Shown here: piece after piece, positions 32,108 to 40,748 of the stretch
Layout of the letters: the number at the start of each line of letters is the position of its first letter
Numbering within the stretch: position 1 is the stretch's first letter
Assembly: GCA_944320765.1 (NCBI GenBank)
Contig: CALUIS010000009.1
Coordinates: 1-64,000, forward strand
Direction: 5' to 3'
Source: an uncultured Paraprevotella sp.
GTDB lineage: Bacteria; Bacteroidota; Bacteroidia; Bacteroidales; Bacteroidaceae
Length of the DNA: 64,000 nt
The notes under the pieces: generated by a model
What the model was told of the DNA's origin: nothing
Seen by the model: the letters and a program-made list of their open reading frames with translations, nothing else
Database searches by the model: none
Program-made: the position numbers and the translations under genes

Positions 32108-34279
32108 ATGCGATATGCCATACTGACCTGCCTGCTCGCGCTCCCCCTGGCCTTGCAGGCCCGCCTGGAAGCGGCCGACTCCATCATCGCCCGCATGCAC
32201 CAGGCGGCGGCACGCTATATGGACCATATCTACGAATACCGTGCGGAGCTTTATGTCAAGGCCCAGCTGGACATCATCCGGAAGAACCGCGGCTTCCGCT
32301 TCATCCCCGGCCTGTTCCGCACGCCCAAGGATGTCAACCGCTTCATCGTGGAGACGTACAGCGACCTCCACTACACCGCCCCAAACATCTACGACCAGAA
32401 AATCAAGGCCTACACCGGCACGCTGAACGAGGCACGGGAGATTCCGGGCATCACGGAGTATTTCAACATCAACGTCTACGCGCCCTACCTGATTGGCGGG
32501 CAGCTGCTCTCCCCGCTGGCCCCCAACAGCAACCGGTACTACCGGTACGACGTGGACTCCGTGTCGTGCGACAGCCTGCAACGGCTGGAATACCACATAC
32601 GCTTCATCCCGCGCAACAAAAGCTTCCAGCTGGTGAGCGGCAAGATGGTCGTGACGGAAGGGGTGTGGAGCGTGCGCGAGATGGACCTCAAAGGACGGTC
32701 GGAGCTGCTGGCCTTCGAGGGACACGTCACCATGGGAGGCATCGGGACCGACACGGAGTACCTGCCGGTGGAAATCGACATCAACGCCTCGTTCGCCTTC
32801 GCCTACAACGTCATGGAGGGCTACTACCAAGCCGGGCTGGACTACCGGGACATCCGGCACCGCGGCAACACGCCGCCCGACAGCGTGGCCAAGCCCGACT
32901 ACAACCTGACCGCCTCGTTCTCATTAGCCTGCGACCGCCAGGCCTACACCCGGGATTTCGCCCGCTTCGACTCCCTGCGCCCCCACCCGCTGGACTCCTC
33001 CGAGACCTACATCTACAGACGTTACCGGGAACGTCTCGACACCCGGAAAGCCGAACCCGTGGACTCGGCCAAAGCCCTCAAGAAAAACCGTTGGGGCACC
33101 GTGGGCGACTTCTTCCTCACCGACAGCGACTGGAAGCTGAACCCGAACGTCACCCTCCGCAACTCCCCCTTCATCAACCCCCTGATGTTCAGTTACAGCA
33201 AGACCAACGGCATCGCCTACCGCCAGGACCTCAGGTTCAACACGGTCTTCCGCAACGCCCACGCCCTACGGCTCGGCACGCGGCTGGGATACAACTTCAC
33301 GCACAACGAATTCTACTGGAACGTGGACGGGATATACCAATACTGGCCGGAACATCAGGGCCGGCTGGAAATCCGCATGGGAAACGGCAACCGGATATCC
33401 AACAGCCGCATCATCGAACGCCTCAAGGAAATCCCCACAGACAGCGTCATCGACTTCGACAAGCTGAACCTCGACCTGTTCAAGGACTTGAACTTCGAAA
33501 TCAGCAACCACTTGGAAATCGTCAACGGCCTCTCGCTGGACGCCGGCTTCATGTTCCACCGGCGCACGCCCGTCGAACGCCCCGACAACAGCTTCCGCGT
33601 GGCGGACCTGCCCGACAACGTGACCGAAGGCCTGCAGGCCAACATCCGCCCCCAATACAACAGTTTCGCCCCCCGCGTCCGCCTGGAATGGACTCCGGGG
33701 CAGTATTACTACATGAACGGGCGGCAGAAAGTCAACCTGGGTTCCCGCTTCCCCACCTTCATCCTGGACTACGAACGCGGGCTGCGGAACGTGTTCCACA
33801 GCACGGGCGTGTACGAACGCATCGAGTTCGACATGCAGCACCGCATCCGCACGGGACTGCTCTCCAACCTGTACTACCGCTTCGGCGCGGGCCTCTTCAC
33901 CAACCAGGAGGAGACGTACTTCGTGGACTTCGTCAACTTCCGCAAGAGCAACCTGCCCGAAGGATGGAGCGACGAGATTGGCGGCGTGTTCCAAGCCCTG
34001 GACGGACGGTGGTACAACGCCTCGGCCTACTACGTCCGCGGGCACGTCACCTTCGAGGCCCCGTTCCTCGTGCTGCGCCACCTGCTGAAGTACACCAGCC
34101 ACGTGCAGAACGAGCGCCTCTACCTCAACCTGCTCGCCATGGACCACCTCGGCCCCTATTTCGAGGTGGGCTACGGCATCGGCACATTCGTCTTCGACAT
34201 GGGCCTGTTCCTCTCGTGGGACAAGTTCGACCAGATCGGCTTCGGCTACAAGCTCACCTTCGAGTTGTTCAGCAAGTAA
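32108..34279 (+). CDS. DUF5686-family outer-membrane protein
   Basis: A 723-residue secreted protein. A short signal peptide (AILTCLLALPLALQA) is followed by a soluble region (about 25-290) and a long beta-rich region typical of an outer-membrane barrel, ending in a strand with a terminal aromatic pattern (GFGYKLTFELFSK). It matches the DUF5686 family of Bacteroidetes but lacks the usual N-terminal carboxypeptidase-regulatory-like domain. The start at ATG 32108 is preferred over upstream TTG or GTG codons because it begins the signal peptide. Function unknown. Confidence 0.82.
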   Translation: MRYAILTCLLALPLALQARLEAADSIIARMHQAAARYMDHIYEYRAELYVKAQLDIIRKNRGFRFIPGLFRTPKDVNRFIVETYSDLHYTAPNIYDQKIKAYTGTLNEAREIPGITEYFNINVYAPYLIGGQLLSPLAPNSNRYYRYDVDSVSCDSLQRLEYHIRFIPRNKSFQLVSGKMVVTEGVWSVREMDLKGRSELLAFEGHVTMGGIGTDTEYLPVEIDINASFAFAYNVMEGYYQAGLDYRDIRHRGNTPPDSVAKPDYNLTASFSLACDRQAYTRDFARFDSLRPHPLDSSETYIYRRYRERLDTRKAEPVDSAKALKKNRWGTVGDFFLTDSDWKLNPNVTLRNSPFINPLMFSYSKTNGIAYRQDLRFNTVFRNAHALRLGTRLGYNFTHNEFYWNVDGIYQYWPEHQGRLEIRMGNGNRISNSRIIERLKEIPTDSVIDFDKLNLDLFKDLNFEISNHLEIVNGLSLDAGFMFHRRTPVERPDNSFRVADLPDNVTEGLQANIRPQYNSFAPRVRLEWTPGQYYYMNGRQKVNLGSRFPTFILDYERGLRNVFHSTGVYERIEFDMQHRIRTGLLSNLYYRFGAGLFTNQEETYFVDFVNFRKSNLPEGWSDEIGGVFQALDGRWYNASAYYVRGHVTFEAPFLVLRHLLKYTSHVQNERLYLNLLAMDHLGPYFEVGYGIGTFVFDMGLFLSWDKFDQIGFGYKLTFELFSK

Positions 34280-34402
34280 GCCGGCACCCAGCCTCTTATC
34301 TTAAATTATGTTATAAGATGCGGAAAATCCGCCGCCCGTTCGTATTCTTTATATGAGGCGTCAGCATACGCCCCGGATTTTCAAACCCAAAAACAAACCA
34401 AG

Positions 34403-35413
34403 ATGAGAAAGATTTTTGCAGCATGCCTGCTGGCGTGTGCCGCCACAGCGGCATCGGCCGCCAACCCGGCGGAAAGGAAGGACACCACGTTCACTGCCAC
34501 CTCCAACCCCTTCGTCAAGTACAAGTACCTGGGCGACCCGGCCGCGCTCGTGGACGGCGGGAAGGTGTACATCTACGCCGGGCACGACGAATGCCCGGAC
34601 AACCAGAACCGCTACGTGATGCACGAGTGGTGCATCCTCTCCACCTCGGACATGAAGACCTTCACCGAACATGCCTACACGCTGAAGGCCACCGAGTTCC
34701 CCTGGGCGCGCGGCGAGGCATGGGCCAGCCAGGTCATCGAGCGCGGCGGGAAATACTACTGGTACGTCACGGCCGAGCACAAGAGCATCCGCGGGAAGGC
34801 CATCGGCGTGGCCGTGGCGGACTCCCCCACCGGCCCCTTCGTACCGCAGCCGGAAGCCCTCATCACCAACGACATGACCACCAAGTACACGCCCATCGGC
34901 TGGGAGGACATCGACCCCACGGTGTGGATTGACGATGACGGACAGGCCTACATGTTCTGGGGCAACACCCAGCTCTACTACATCAAGCTCAAGGACAACA
35001 TGGTGGAGACCGAAGGCGACATCATGCCCGTCAGCATCCCCGGCATCCACCAGCCTTCGCTCCCCGCGCCGGGAAAGGACTTCTACACCGAGGCGCCGTG
35101 GATTCACAAGCGGGGCGACTGGTACTACCTGAGCTTCGCCGTGGGATTCCCCGAAAAGACGGCCTATGCCATGAGCAAGAGCATCAACGGCCCGTGGGAG
35201 TACAAGGGCATCCTGAACGAGATTGCGGGCAACAGCAACACCAACCACCAGGCCATCATCGAGTTCAAGGGCGACTGGTACTTCATCTACCACAACGGCG
35301 CCATCAACACCGCCGGCTCCGGCTACCGCCGCTCCCTCTGCATCGACCGCCTCTATTATAAGAAGAACGGCGAGATGGAACGGGTGCGGATGACCAGCGA
35401 AGGCTTGTGGTGA
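34403..35413 (+). CDS. Secreted single-domain glycoside hydrolase family 43 enzyme
   Basis: A 336-residue protein with a signal peptide (IFAACLLACAATAASA) and one five-bladed GH43 propeller. The candidate catalytic triad is complete: Asp45 (LGDPAAL), Asp171 (DIDPTVWIDDDGQ) and Glu230 (FYTEAPWIH). It closely resembles the second domain of the tandem GH43 at 6162-8063. Likely arabinofuranosidase, xylosidase or galactosidase activity on plant polysaccharide side chains, in the periplasm or at the surface. It stands alone downstream of the DUF5686 gene. Confidence 0.9.
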   Translation: MRKIFAACLLACAATAASAANPAERKDTTFTATSNPFVKYKYLGDPAALVDGGKVYIYAGHDECPDNQNRYVMHEWCILSTSDMKTFTEHAYTLKATEFPWARGEAWASQVIERGGKYYWYVTAEHKSIRGKAIGVAVADSPTGPFVPQPEALITNDMTTKYTPIGWEDIDPTVWIDDDGQAYMFWGNTQLYYIKLKDNMVETEGDIMPVSIPGIHQPSLPAPGKDFYTEAPWIHKRGDWYYLSFAVGFPEKTAYAMSKSINGPWEYKGILNEIAGNSNTNHQAIIEFKGDWYFIYHNGAINTAGSGYRRSLCIDRLYYKKNGEMERVRMTSEGLW

Positions 35414-35970
35414 CAGATTGTCAGATTGTCAAAAACGAACACGCGAGAATCGCACGGACGGAAGAGGGACGGGGAGCGGACGGAAACGCGCGATTCTCGC
35501 GGCGTTGCGAAAGTGCAGGATGACACGGATTCCCGCCTTCCGCTTCCGTCCTGACAGTCCGGACAGGGCCTTGCGCGGACCACGTGCGGCGGCGCGTCAG
35601 CCATTCCGGCGGATGACGGACAAAAAGCCAGCAGGATTTTGTACGCGGAAAGCCTCCAGATAGACGGAAAATCCCGTCCGAAGCCCCGTTTTTCCCCGTT
35701 TTCCACCCGCCGGAAAATTTCTTTGCGGCAAGAAATTTCCGTCTTTGCGGCAAGAAATAAATTTCTTTCAGCAAAGAAATTTCATTTCGTGCGGTCAAAA
35801 AAGCAACCGACGGCTGAGAAATGCTCATATCGCGCACTTCTCAGCCGCCGGTTTTAACATTTGGCGTTTTTTCCGTCCCCTTCTCCTGCTTCAACACTAT
35901 AAGAAAATCCTGCAAAAACTTTCCTTTTGAAAGATTTTATCCGAAATTTATGACATCCTGTCATCTTTCC
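35414..35970. other. 557-bp intergenic region rich in inverted and direct repeats
   Basis: No convincing gene is seen. It holds a 12-bp perfect inverted repeat (CGCGAGAATCGC at 35442-35453 and 35490-35501), a 16-bp direct repeat CTTTGCGGCAAGAAAT (35721-35736 and 35743-35758), a perfect hairpin AAATTTCTTT-CAGC-AAAGAAATTT (35759-35782) and a terminator (35811-35847). Minus-strand frames here resemble the Lys/Phe-rich N-terminus of the VapE-like protein, so part may be a decayed copy. Confidence 0.6.
35811..35847. terminator. Bidirectional terminator-like hairpin
   Basis: CGGCTGAGAA (35811-35820) pairs perfectly with 35838-35847 around a 17-nt loop. T-rich stretches lie on both sides (GTTTT to the right; TTTTTT on the minus strand to the left). 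It lies between the convergent GH43 and 538-residue genes. Confidence 0.6.
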
Positions 35971-37587
35971 TTAGCGGCGGGGATGCAGCACCTTCCCGTG
36001 CGGGGTCACGTAGATGCCCGGCGGCCAGGCTGCCGGAAGGGGCTCTCCGCCGCGAAGCTCGCCTTGCTTCCGCCCGTCGAGCCGATAGACGGGGACGGGG
36101 ACGGCCTCCTGCGGCGCGTCCTCGATGCCGGTGGCCGAGGAATCCAACAGGCGGACGGATGCGCCGGACTCCAGCGAACATTTCAAGACGGCCCGCCCGG
36201 CCTCCACCCAGCTACCCGGCGCCAGACGGACAAAGCGCGTGCCGGAAGCGTCCAGCTGGAATCCATCCTGACGTTCAGCTCCCGTTTCCGTCCGGACGGA
36301 AACGGCGTAGAAACCGTCGGGCGCGTCGGCCGGCAACGTATCGGCGGCCATCACCGTGGCTCCACTGGCATGGAAGCAGACCGTCCCCTCGCAAGGTGTC
36401 TCCGGACGCCACAGGACGGGGATGCCGGCCTCCCAAGGCTCGTCCTCCTCCATCCGGCGGAACACGGCCCCCGCTCCAGTGAAACCCTCGAACGCCATCC
36501 GCCGCACGGCCAAAGGCTCGCCGCCTGCGGCATCCCGCGTCACGGCCTGCACGGCAAAGGGCAGTCCCGCCGTGTACCATCCGCCGTCCGCGCCGACCGT
36601 GCGGTACCAGCTGATGCCCGTCCCTTCCGGCACCTCGAACGTATATTTGGCCCCCCACACGCAGCTGTCGCCGCCCCTTATCGGCGTGACGGCCTCGCCC
36701 TGCACCTCTCCGTCCTTCCGTCCGACCTCCACCACGTTCGGCCAGCCTTCCGGCAACCGACCGGCCTCGCCCTGCCGCACGTAGGTCCACACGTCATCTT
36801 CCGGCAGCCGCCCGCCGTCCGCCAGCCCCTGTGCCTGCGGCAGGGAGATTTCCGTGAAGTCTATCCTCCGCGCCGCCGTATAGTCCAGCGCGTAAAGGGA
36901 ATCGCCCGTCCAGTCGCCGCGGAACGTCCAGTCGGTTCCCGCCACCCGCTCCAGGGCGGGCGGCTCCACTTCCTTATAGATATAGAGGGAATCGCCGTAA
37001 CCGGCATCCGACCGGTACAGCTTGAAGTCATGGGGTGCGTAATCGTCCACAAGCAGGATAAAAGCCTTTTCCCTTCCGCTCCCGGCCACCTCCACATTCT
37101 CCTTGGTCAGGAAAAAGCCCTTCCCCTCTTCCTGCAACTTAAAGGTGCGGGCCAGCCTTTCGGACGACTCATATTTCTCAAATTCCCCATCCTCCAATGT
37201 ATATAAAGCCGTGGACGAACTAGAAGTTTTCTCCGTCGAATACGCCAGCCAGGCATCCAGCGCCACATCCTTCAGCCTATAGGTGGAAGCGTTCTCCCTC
37301 ACCAGCTCGAAGATGGCCGTTCCCCCGTCCGTGACGTGGAGACGCCCTTCCCCGTCCGGCTTCATCTTGCGGGATGCGCGGTTCTTCTCCTTCAGCCCGG
37401 TCGCCTCCTGACTGCACATCACGAAGACCGAGTCCGGCGTGCTTTCGCAATATCCGGCCAGCACGTAACGCGCCCCCTCCTCCAGCTCGTCCACGCTGCG
37501 CACGCGCCTGAAGCTCTGGGCCGCGACCGCCGCTGCCGCACACCAGCACAAAGCCGCCAGCCCTATCCTCCTATACCTCTTTTCCAT
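35971..37587 (-). CDS. Secreted protein of unknown function with a C-terminal sorting-like tail
   Basis: A 538-residue protein with a signal peptide (GLAALCWCAAAAVAAQS). No catalytic motif is recognised. The N-terminal part is beta-rich with a lectin-like look (YVLAGYCESTPDSVFVMCS, AWLAYSTEKTSSSSTALYTL); the rest contains repeated Trp-Gly-aromatic patterns. The last 40 residues (PVYRLDGRKQGELRG, GIYVTPHGKVL) fit the 'ydl.Gr.v...GiYi..g.kv' tail common in secreted Bacteroidetes proteins. It lies 51 bp after the DUF6359-like lipoprotein gene on the same strand, so the two may be cotranscribed. Confidence 0.75.
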   Translation of the reverse strand: MEKRYRRIGLAALCWCAAAAVAAQSFRRVRSVDELEEGARYVLAGYCESTPDSVFVMCSQEATGLKEKNRASRKMKPDGEGRLHVTDGGTAIFELVRENASTYRLKDVALDAWLAYSTEKTSSSSTALYTLEDGEFEKYESSERLARTFKLQEEGKGFFLTKENVEVAGSGREKAFILLVDDYAPHDFKLYRSDAGYGDSLYIYKEVEPPALERVAGTDWTFRGDWTGDSLYALDYTAARRIDFTEISLPQAQGLADGGRLPEDDVWTYVRQGEAGRLPEGWPNVVEVGRKDGEVQGEAVTPIRGGDSCVWGAKYTFEVPEGTGISWYRTVGADGGWYTAGLPFAVQAVTRDAAGGEPLAVRRMAFEGFTGAGAVFRRMEEDEPWEAGIPVLWRPETPCEGTVCFHASGATVMAADTLPADAPDGFYAVSVRTETGAERQDGFQLDASGTRFVRLAPGSWVEAGRAVLKCSLESGASVRLLDSSATGIEDAPQEAVPVPVYRLDGRKQGELRGGEPLPAAWPPGIYVTPHGKVLHPRR

Positions 37588-37638
37588 ATCCCTTCCTTTA
37601 ATGAATGCCGATAAACAAGAAATACTGCCCCTCCTATT

Positions 37639-38499
37639 TCAAACCGACCGTCCGCCCGGAACAGTCTCCGGCTTCGGGTCTATCGCAAGAGTATCTTTCA
37701 CTTCTTCCGGCTGCTCCTCGTCAGGGTTCTCGTCCGGCGTGTCAGGGACATCCGGTTGGTCCGGTTCCTCATCCGGCTGTTCTTCATCGGGAGTCTCGTC
37801 CGGCACGTCCGGTTCATCGGGATGGTCATCCGGGGTGTCCGGCTCTTCATCGGGTTCATCCGGCACATCCGGCAACCACTGATAAAAAGTGATATCCTTC
37901 AGCCCCACGGCATTGCAATAACGTTGCACCAACCCAAAGACACCGATTCTCCGTCCCAGATTTTCCGGATGGTCCACCAAATTCACCGCCTCACGCATAC
38001 CCCCGTCATCTGTCAGCTCCAATGGGATGCAACGCGTGACATCCGTCACATCCTTGGAATCGGCCACCAATATGTTCGAAGACAGGTTCTCCTCTCCAAT
38101 CTTTTCAGCCGAAAAATACGACTTGCCTACCGAACGGCTGCAAGCCCCTACAATATAACCCGACACCCTGGCCTCATAGCCGGTCGTGTCTATGTTCACC
38201 CGGGTATAGATGGCCAGAAACGCCTCCACATTCAGCTCTTGCGTGGTACCCGGCGCATAGGGTACGTCAGGAAAATCCGGATATCCCACATTTTCGGAAT
38301 CCCCGTCCTCTCCCCCTTCGTCCGTCTCGTCCCCGCCGTCCGGACGGCCTTCATCCTCCTCTTTCCCCGGCTCCGCCTGCTCCTTCTCCTCCTTTTCTTC
38401 CGAAGGCAGCTCCACCTTCTGGCAGGCGACCGCCAGCCAGCTTGCCAGCCCTGCGGCACACAGCCACGCCGCCATGCGGAAAATGCCCTGCCGCCCCAT
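37639..38499 (-). CDS. DUF6359-like lipoprotein with acidic proline-rich repeats
   Basis: A 286-residue lipoprotein: the signal peptide ends in a lipobox (SWLAVACQ). A Glu/Asp-rich linker (about 30-70) leads to a folded domain (about 85-205; YEARVSGYIVGACSRSVGKS, NLGRRIGVFGLVQRYCNAVG) that resembles DUF6359. Residues about 208-270 are low-complexity repeats of the Pro-Asp-Glu-Pro-Asp type. ATG 38499 overlaps the stop codon of the preceding small membrane-protein gene (TGATG), implying coupled translation. Probably surface-exposed; function unknown. Confidence 0.75.
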   Translation of the reverse strand: MGRQGIFRMAAWLCAAGLASWLAVACQKVELPSEEKEEKEQAEPGKEEDEGRPDGGDETDEGGEDGDSENVGYPDFPDVPYAPGTTQELNVEAFLAIYTRVNIDTTGYEARVSGYIVGACSRSVGKSYFSAEKIGEENLSSNILVADSKDVTDVTRCIPLELTDDGGMREAVNLVDHPENLGRRIGVFGLVQRYCNAVGLKDITFYQWLPDVPDEPDEEPDTPDDHPDEPDVPDETPDEEQPDEEPDQPDVPDTPDENPDEEQPEEVKDTLAIDPKPETVPGGRSV

Positions 38500-38642
38500 C
38501 ACTCCTCGGTCAAAGCGTCCTTCATGCGTTTGAGCTTGCGCTTCCAGTCGTGCGCATAATACATGTCATCCAACCACACCCACAGGAAGACCACCGCGTC
38601 GAACGCCAGCCAGACGGCCAATACCAACTGCCACTTCTCCAT
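38499..38642 (-). CDS. Small single-span membrane protein
   Basis: A 47-residue protein with one hydrophobic segment (WQLVLAVWLAFDAVVFLWVW) followed by a basic, probably cytoplasmic tail (DWKRKLKRMKDAL). The ATG at 38642 is chosen because AAAAGG lies 7 nt upstream; the ATG at 38648 is too close to it. Its stop overlaps the start of the lipoprotein gene by one base. No family is recognised. Confidence 0.65.
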   Translation of the reverse strand: MEKWQLVLAVWLAFDAVVFLWVWLDDMYYAHDWKRKLKRMKDALTEE

Positions 38643-38670
38643 ACCCATGCCTTTTAAAAGTTTTTCATCG

Positions 38671-38678
38671 CAAATATA
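38671..38678 (-). promoter_or_regulatory. -7 element of the small-membrane-protein/lipoprotein operon
   Basis: The minus strand reads TATATTTG, 28 nt upstream of the ATG at 38642. Confidence 0.6.
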
Positions 38679-38721
38679 CGATTTTATCCGAAAGTCCGCT
38701 ACCGCTATGGACAAAAAAAAC

Positions 38722-38729
38722 TATCTTTG
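38722..38729 (+). promoter_or_regulatory. -7 element of the rfbC-rfbB operon
   Basis: TATCTTTG, 25 nt before the rfbC ATG at 38755. It is divergent from the element at 38671-38678. Confidence 0.65.
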
Positions 38730-38754
38730 TGGGCGTTAAAACAGAGATTCAATC

Positions 38755-39333
38755 ATGGAAGTCATTCAAACCGCCATCGAAGGCGTAGTCATTATCGAAC
38801 CCCGCTTGTTCAACGACGACCGGGGATATTTCTTTGAGTCATTCTCCCAGCGGGATTTCGAGAAACAAGTGCGGACCGTCCGCTTCGTGCAGGACAACGA
38901 GAGCAAAAGCAGCTACGGCGTGTTGCGGGGGCTTCACTTCCAGAAGCCGCCGTTCGCGCAGAGCAAGCTGGTGCGCGTCATCCGCGGGGCCGTCCTGGAC
39001 GTGGCGGTGGACATCCGAAAAGGCTCGCCCACCTTCGGCCGGCACGTGGCAGTGGAGCTGACGGAAGACAACCACCGCCAGTTCTTCATCCCGCGCGGAT
39101 TCGCCCACGGCTTCAGCGTGCTCACGCCGGAAGTGGTGTTCCAGTACAAATGCGACAACTTCTACGCCCCGCAGAGCGAAGGGGCCTTGGCATGGGACGA
39201 CCCCGACCTGGGCATCGACTGGCGCATCCCCGCCGACCGGGTCATCCTGTCGGAAAAGGACAAGCACCATCCCCGCCTGAAAGACGCCGGATGGCTGTTC
39301 GACTATAACGAAAACCTATATCCCGAACTTTAA
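38755..39333 (+). CDS. rfbC: dTDP-4-dehydrorhamnose 3,5-epimerase
   Basis: A 192-residue RmlC-fold epimerase for the third step of dTDP-L-rhamnose synthesis. The catalytic His61 lies in GVLRGLHFQ, with the substrate-contact segments FFESFSQRDF and FFIPRGFAHGFSVL. Length and order match the family. It is the first gene of a two-gene operon with rfbB, 12 nt apart. The companion rfbA lies at the right edge of the window and rfbD is not seen here. Cytoplasmic; supplies rhamnose donor for surface polysaccharide. Confidence 0.96.
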   Translation: MEVIQTAIEGVVIIEPRLFNDDRGYFFESFSQRDFEKQVRTVRFVQDNESKSSYGVLRGLHFQKPPFAQSKLVRVIRGAVLDVAVDIRKGSPTFGRHVAVELTEDNHRQFFIPRGFAHGFSVLTPEVVFQYKCDNFYAPQSEGALAWDDPDLGIDWRIPADRVILSEKDKHHPRLKDAGWLFDYNENLYPEL

Positions 39334-39345
39334 ACCACAACTTTT

Positions 39346-40485
39346 ATGGAATTCAAACGCAACATCATCGTCACGGGCGGGGCCGGATTCATCGGTAGCC
39401 ACGTGGTACGCCTGTTCGTCAACCAATACCCGGAGTACCGCATCATCAACCTCGACAAGCTGACCTACGCCGGCAACCTGGCCAACCTGAAGGACATCGA
39501 GGACCGTCCGAACTACACCTTCGTCAAGGCGGACATCTGCGACTTCGACACCGTCAAGGCCCTCATGGAGCAATACCGCGTGGACGGCATCATCCACCTG
39601 GCCGCCGAAAGCCACGTGGACCGCTCCATCAAGGACCCCTTCACCTTCGCCCGCACCAACGTGATGGGTACGCTCAGCCTGCTGCAGGCCGCCAAGCTCT
39701 ATTGGGAATCCCTGCCCGAGGGCTACGAGGGCAAACGGTTCTACCACATCTCCACCGACGAGGTCTACGGCGCGTTGGAACTGACCGACCCCGAGGGCAT
39801 CGAGTCACCGTTCACCACGAAGGCTTCTTCCGAACACCACCATGCCTACGGCCGGGAGTTCTTCACCGAAGAGACGAAATACAACCCGCATTCGCCGTAC
39901 TCCGCTTCGAAAGCTTCGAGCGACCACTTCGTGCGGGCCTTCCATGACACCTACGGGATGCCGACCATCGTGACGAACTGCTCGAACAACTACGGCCCCT
40001 ACCAGTTCCCCGAAAAGCTCATCCCGCTGTTCATCAACAACATCCGCCACCGCAAGCCCCTGCCCGTCTACGGCAAGGGGGAGAACGTGCGCGACTGGCT
40101 CTACGTGGAGGACCACGCCCGGGCCATCGACCTCATCTTCCACAAGGGCCAGGTGGCCGACACGTACAACATCGGCGGATTCAACGAATGGAAGAACATC
40201 GACATCATCAAGGTGGTCATCCGGACGGTGGACCGCCTGCTGGGCCGCAAGGAGGGCGAGGACATGGACCTCATCACCTACGTCACCGACCGCAAGGGAC
40301 ACGACATGCGCTACGCCATCGACTCGCGCAAGCTGCAGCGCGAGCTGGGATGGGAGCCCAGCCTGCAATTCGAGGAAGGCATCGAGAAGACGGTGCGCTG
40401 GTACCTGGACCATCAGGAATGGATGGACAACGTGACCAGCGGCGACTACCAGAACTATTACGACAGCATGTACAAGAACCGCTAA
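39346..40485 (+). CDS. rfbB: dTDP-glucose 4,6-dehydratase
   Basis: A 379-residue extended short-chain dehydrogenase that converts dTDP-glucose to dTDP-4-keto-6-deoxyglucose. The NAD-binding GGAGFIGSH is at residues 11-19, the active-site STDEVYG and YSASKASSDH (Tyr-x-x-x-Lys) follow, and LYVEDHARAI is typical. It starts 12 nt after rfbC. A 141-bp palindromic repeat element lies downstream. Confidence 0.97.
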   Translation: MEFKRNIIVTGGAGFIGSHVVRLFVNQYPEYRIINLDKLTYAGNLANLKDIEDRPNYTFVKADICDFDTVKALMEQYRVDGIIHLAAESHVDRSIKDPFTFARTNVMGTLSLLQAAKLYWESLPEGYEGKRFYHISTDEVYGALELTDPEGIESPFTTKASSEHHHAYGREFFTEETKYNPHSPYSASKASSDHFVRAFHDTYGMPTIVTNCSNNYGPYQFPEKLIPLFINNIRHRKPLPVYGKGENVRDWLYVEDHARAIDLIFHKGQVADTYNIGGFNEWKNIDIIKVVIRTVDRLLGRKEGEDMDLITYVTDRKGHDMRYAIDSRKLQRELGWEPSLQFEEGIEKTVRWYLDHQEWMDNVTSGDYQNYYDSMYKNR

Positions 40486-40561
40486 CGGCGGCGGTTCTTG
40501 CACCGATAGGAAACAACCAGAAGTCCGAGTAGCGCAAGAAGCGATTGCCGGGAAGGCAAGA

Positions 40562-40702
40562 AACTGCTCCGCCTGAAAGGGGAGCTGTCGCGAAGCGACT
40601 GAGGGGTTTCACGTCCACAAAAGCATACTTCTTGTGTCGGAATCCGTGGATGTGAGACCCCTCAGGCCCTACGGGCCAGCTCCCCTTTCAGGCGGAGCAG
40701 TT
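40562..40702. repeat. 141-bp element with perfect 25-bp terminal inverted repeats
   Basis: The first 25 bp (40562-40586, AACTGCTCCGCCTGAAAGGG...) recur exactly inverted at 40678-40702. Inside lie two small hairpins (GTCGC-GAA-GCGAC at 40587-40599; GGCCC-GTA-GGGCC near 40665-40677) and a further imperfectly inverted stretch (CTGAGGGGT...TCCAC). The whole could fold into one long cruciform or RNA hairpin. It lies between the convergent rfbB and fkp genes, where it may act as a terminator. It resembles repetitive extragenic palindromes or a MITE. Confidence 0.85.
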
Positions 40703-40748
40703 CTTTCTTCTGTCTGCAACACACCTTTTCCCGTCTGAACCGGAATGT

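Noticed and set aside
35421..35837. 138-codon minus-strand frame as a gene
   Set aside because: It covers a terminator and repeats, has no start signal and shows only weak likeness to the VapE N-terminus; treated as a possible relic.
37639..37870. Plus-strand Ser/Gly-rich frame as a separate surface protein
   Set aside because: It is the antisense of the Asp/Glu/Pro repeats of the lipoprotein gene and has no signal peptide.
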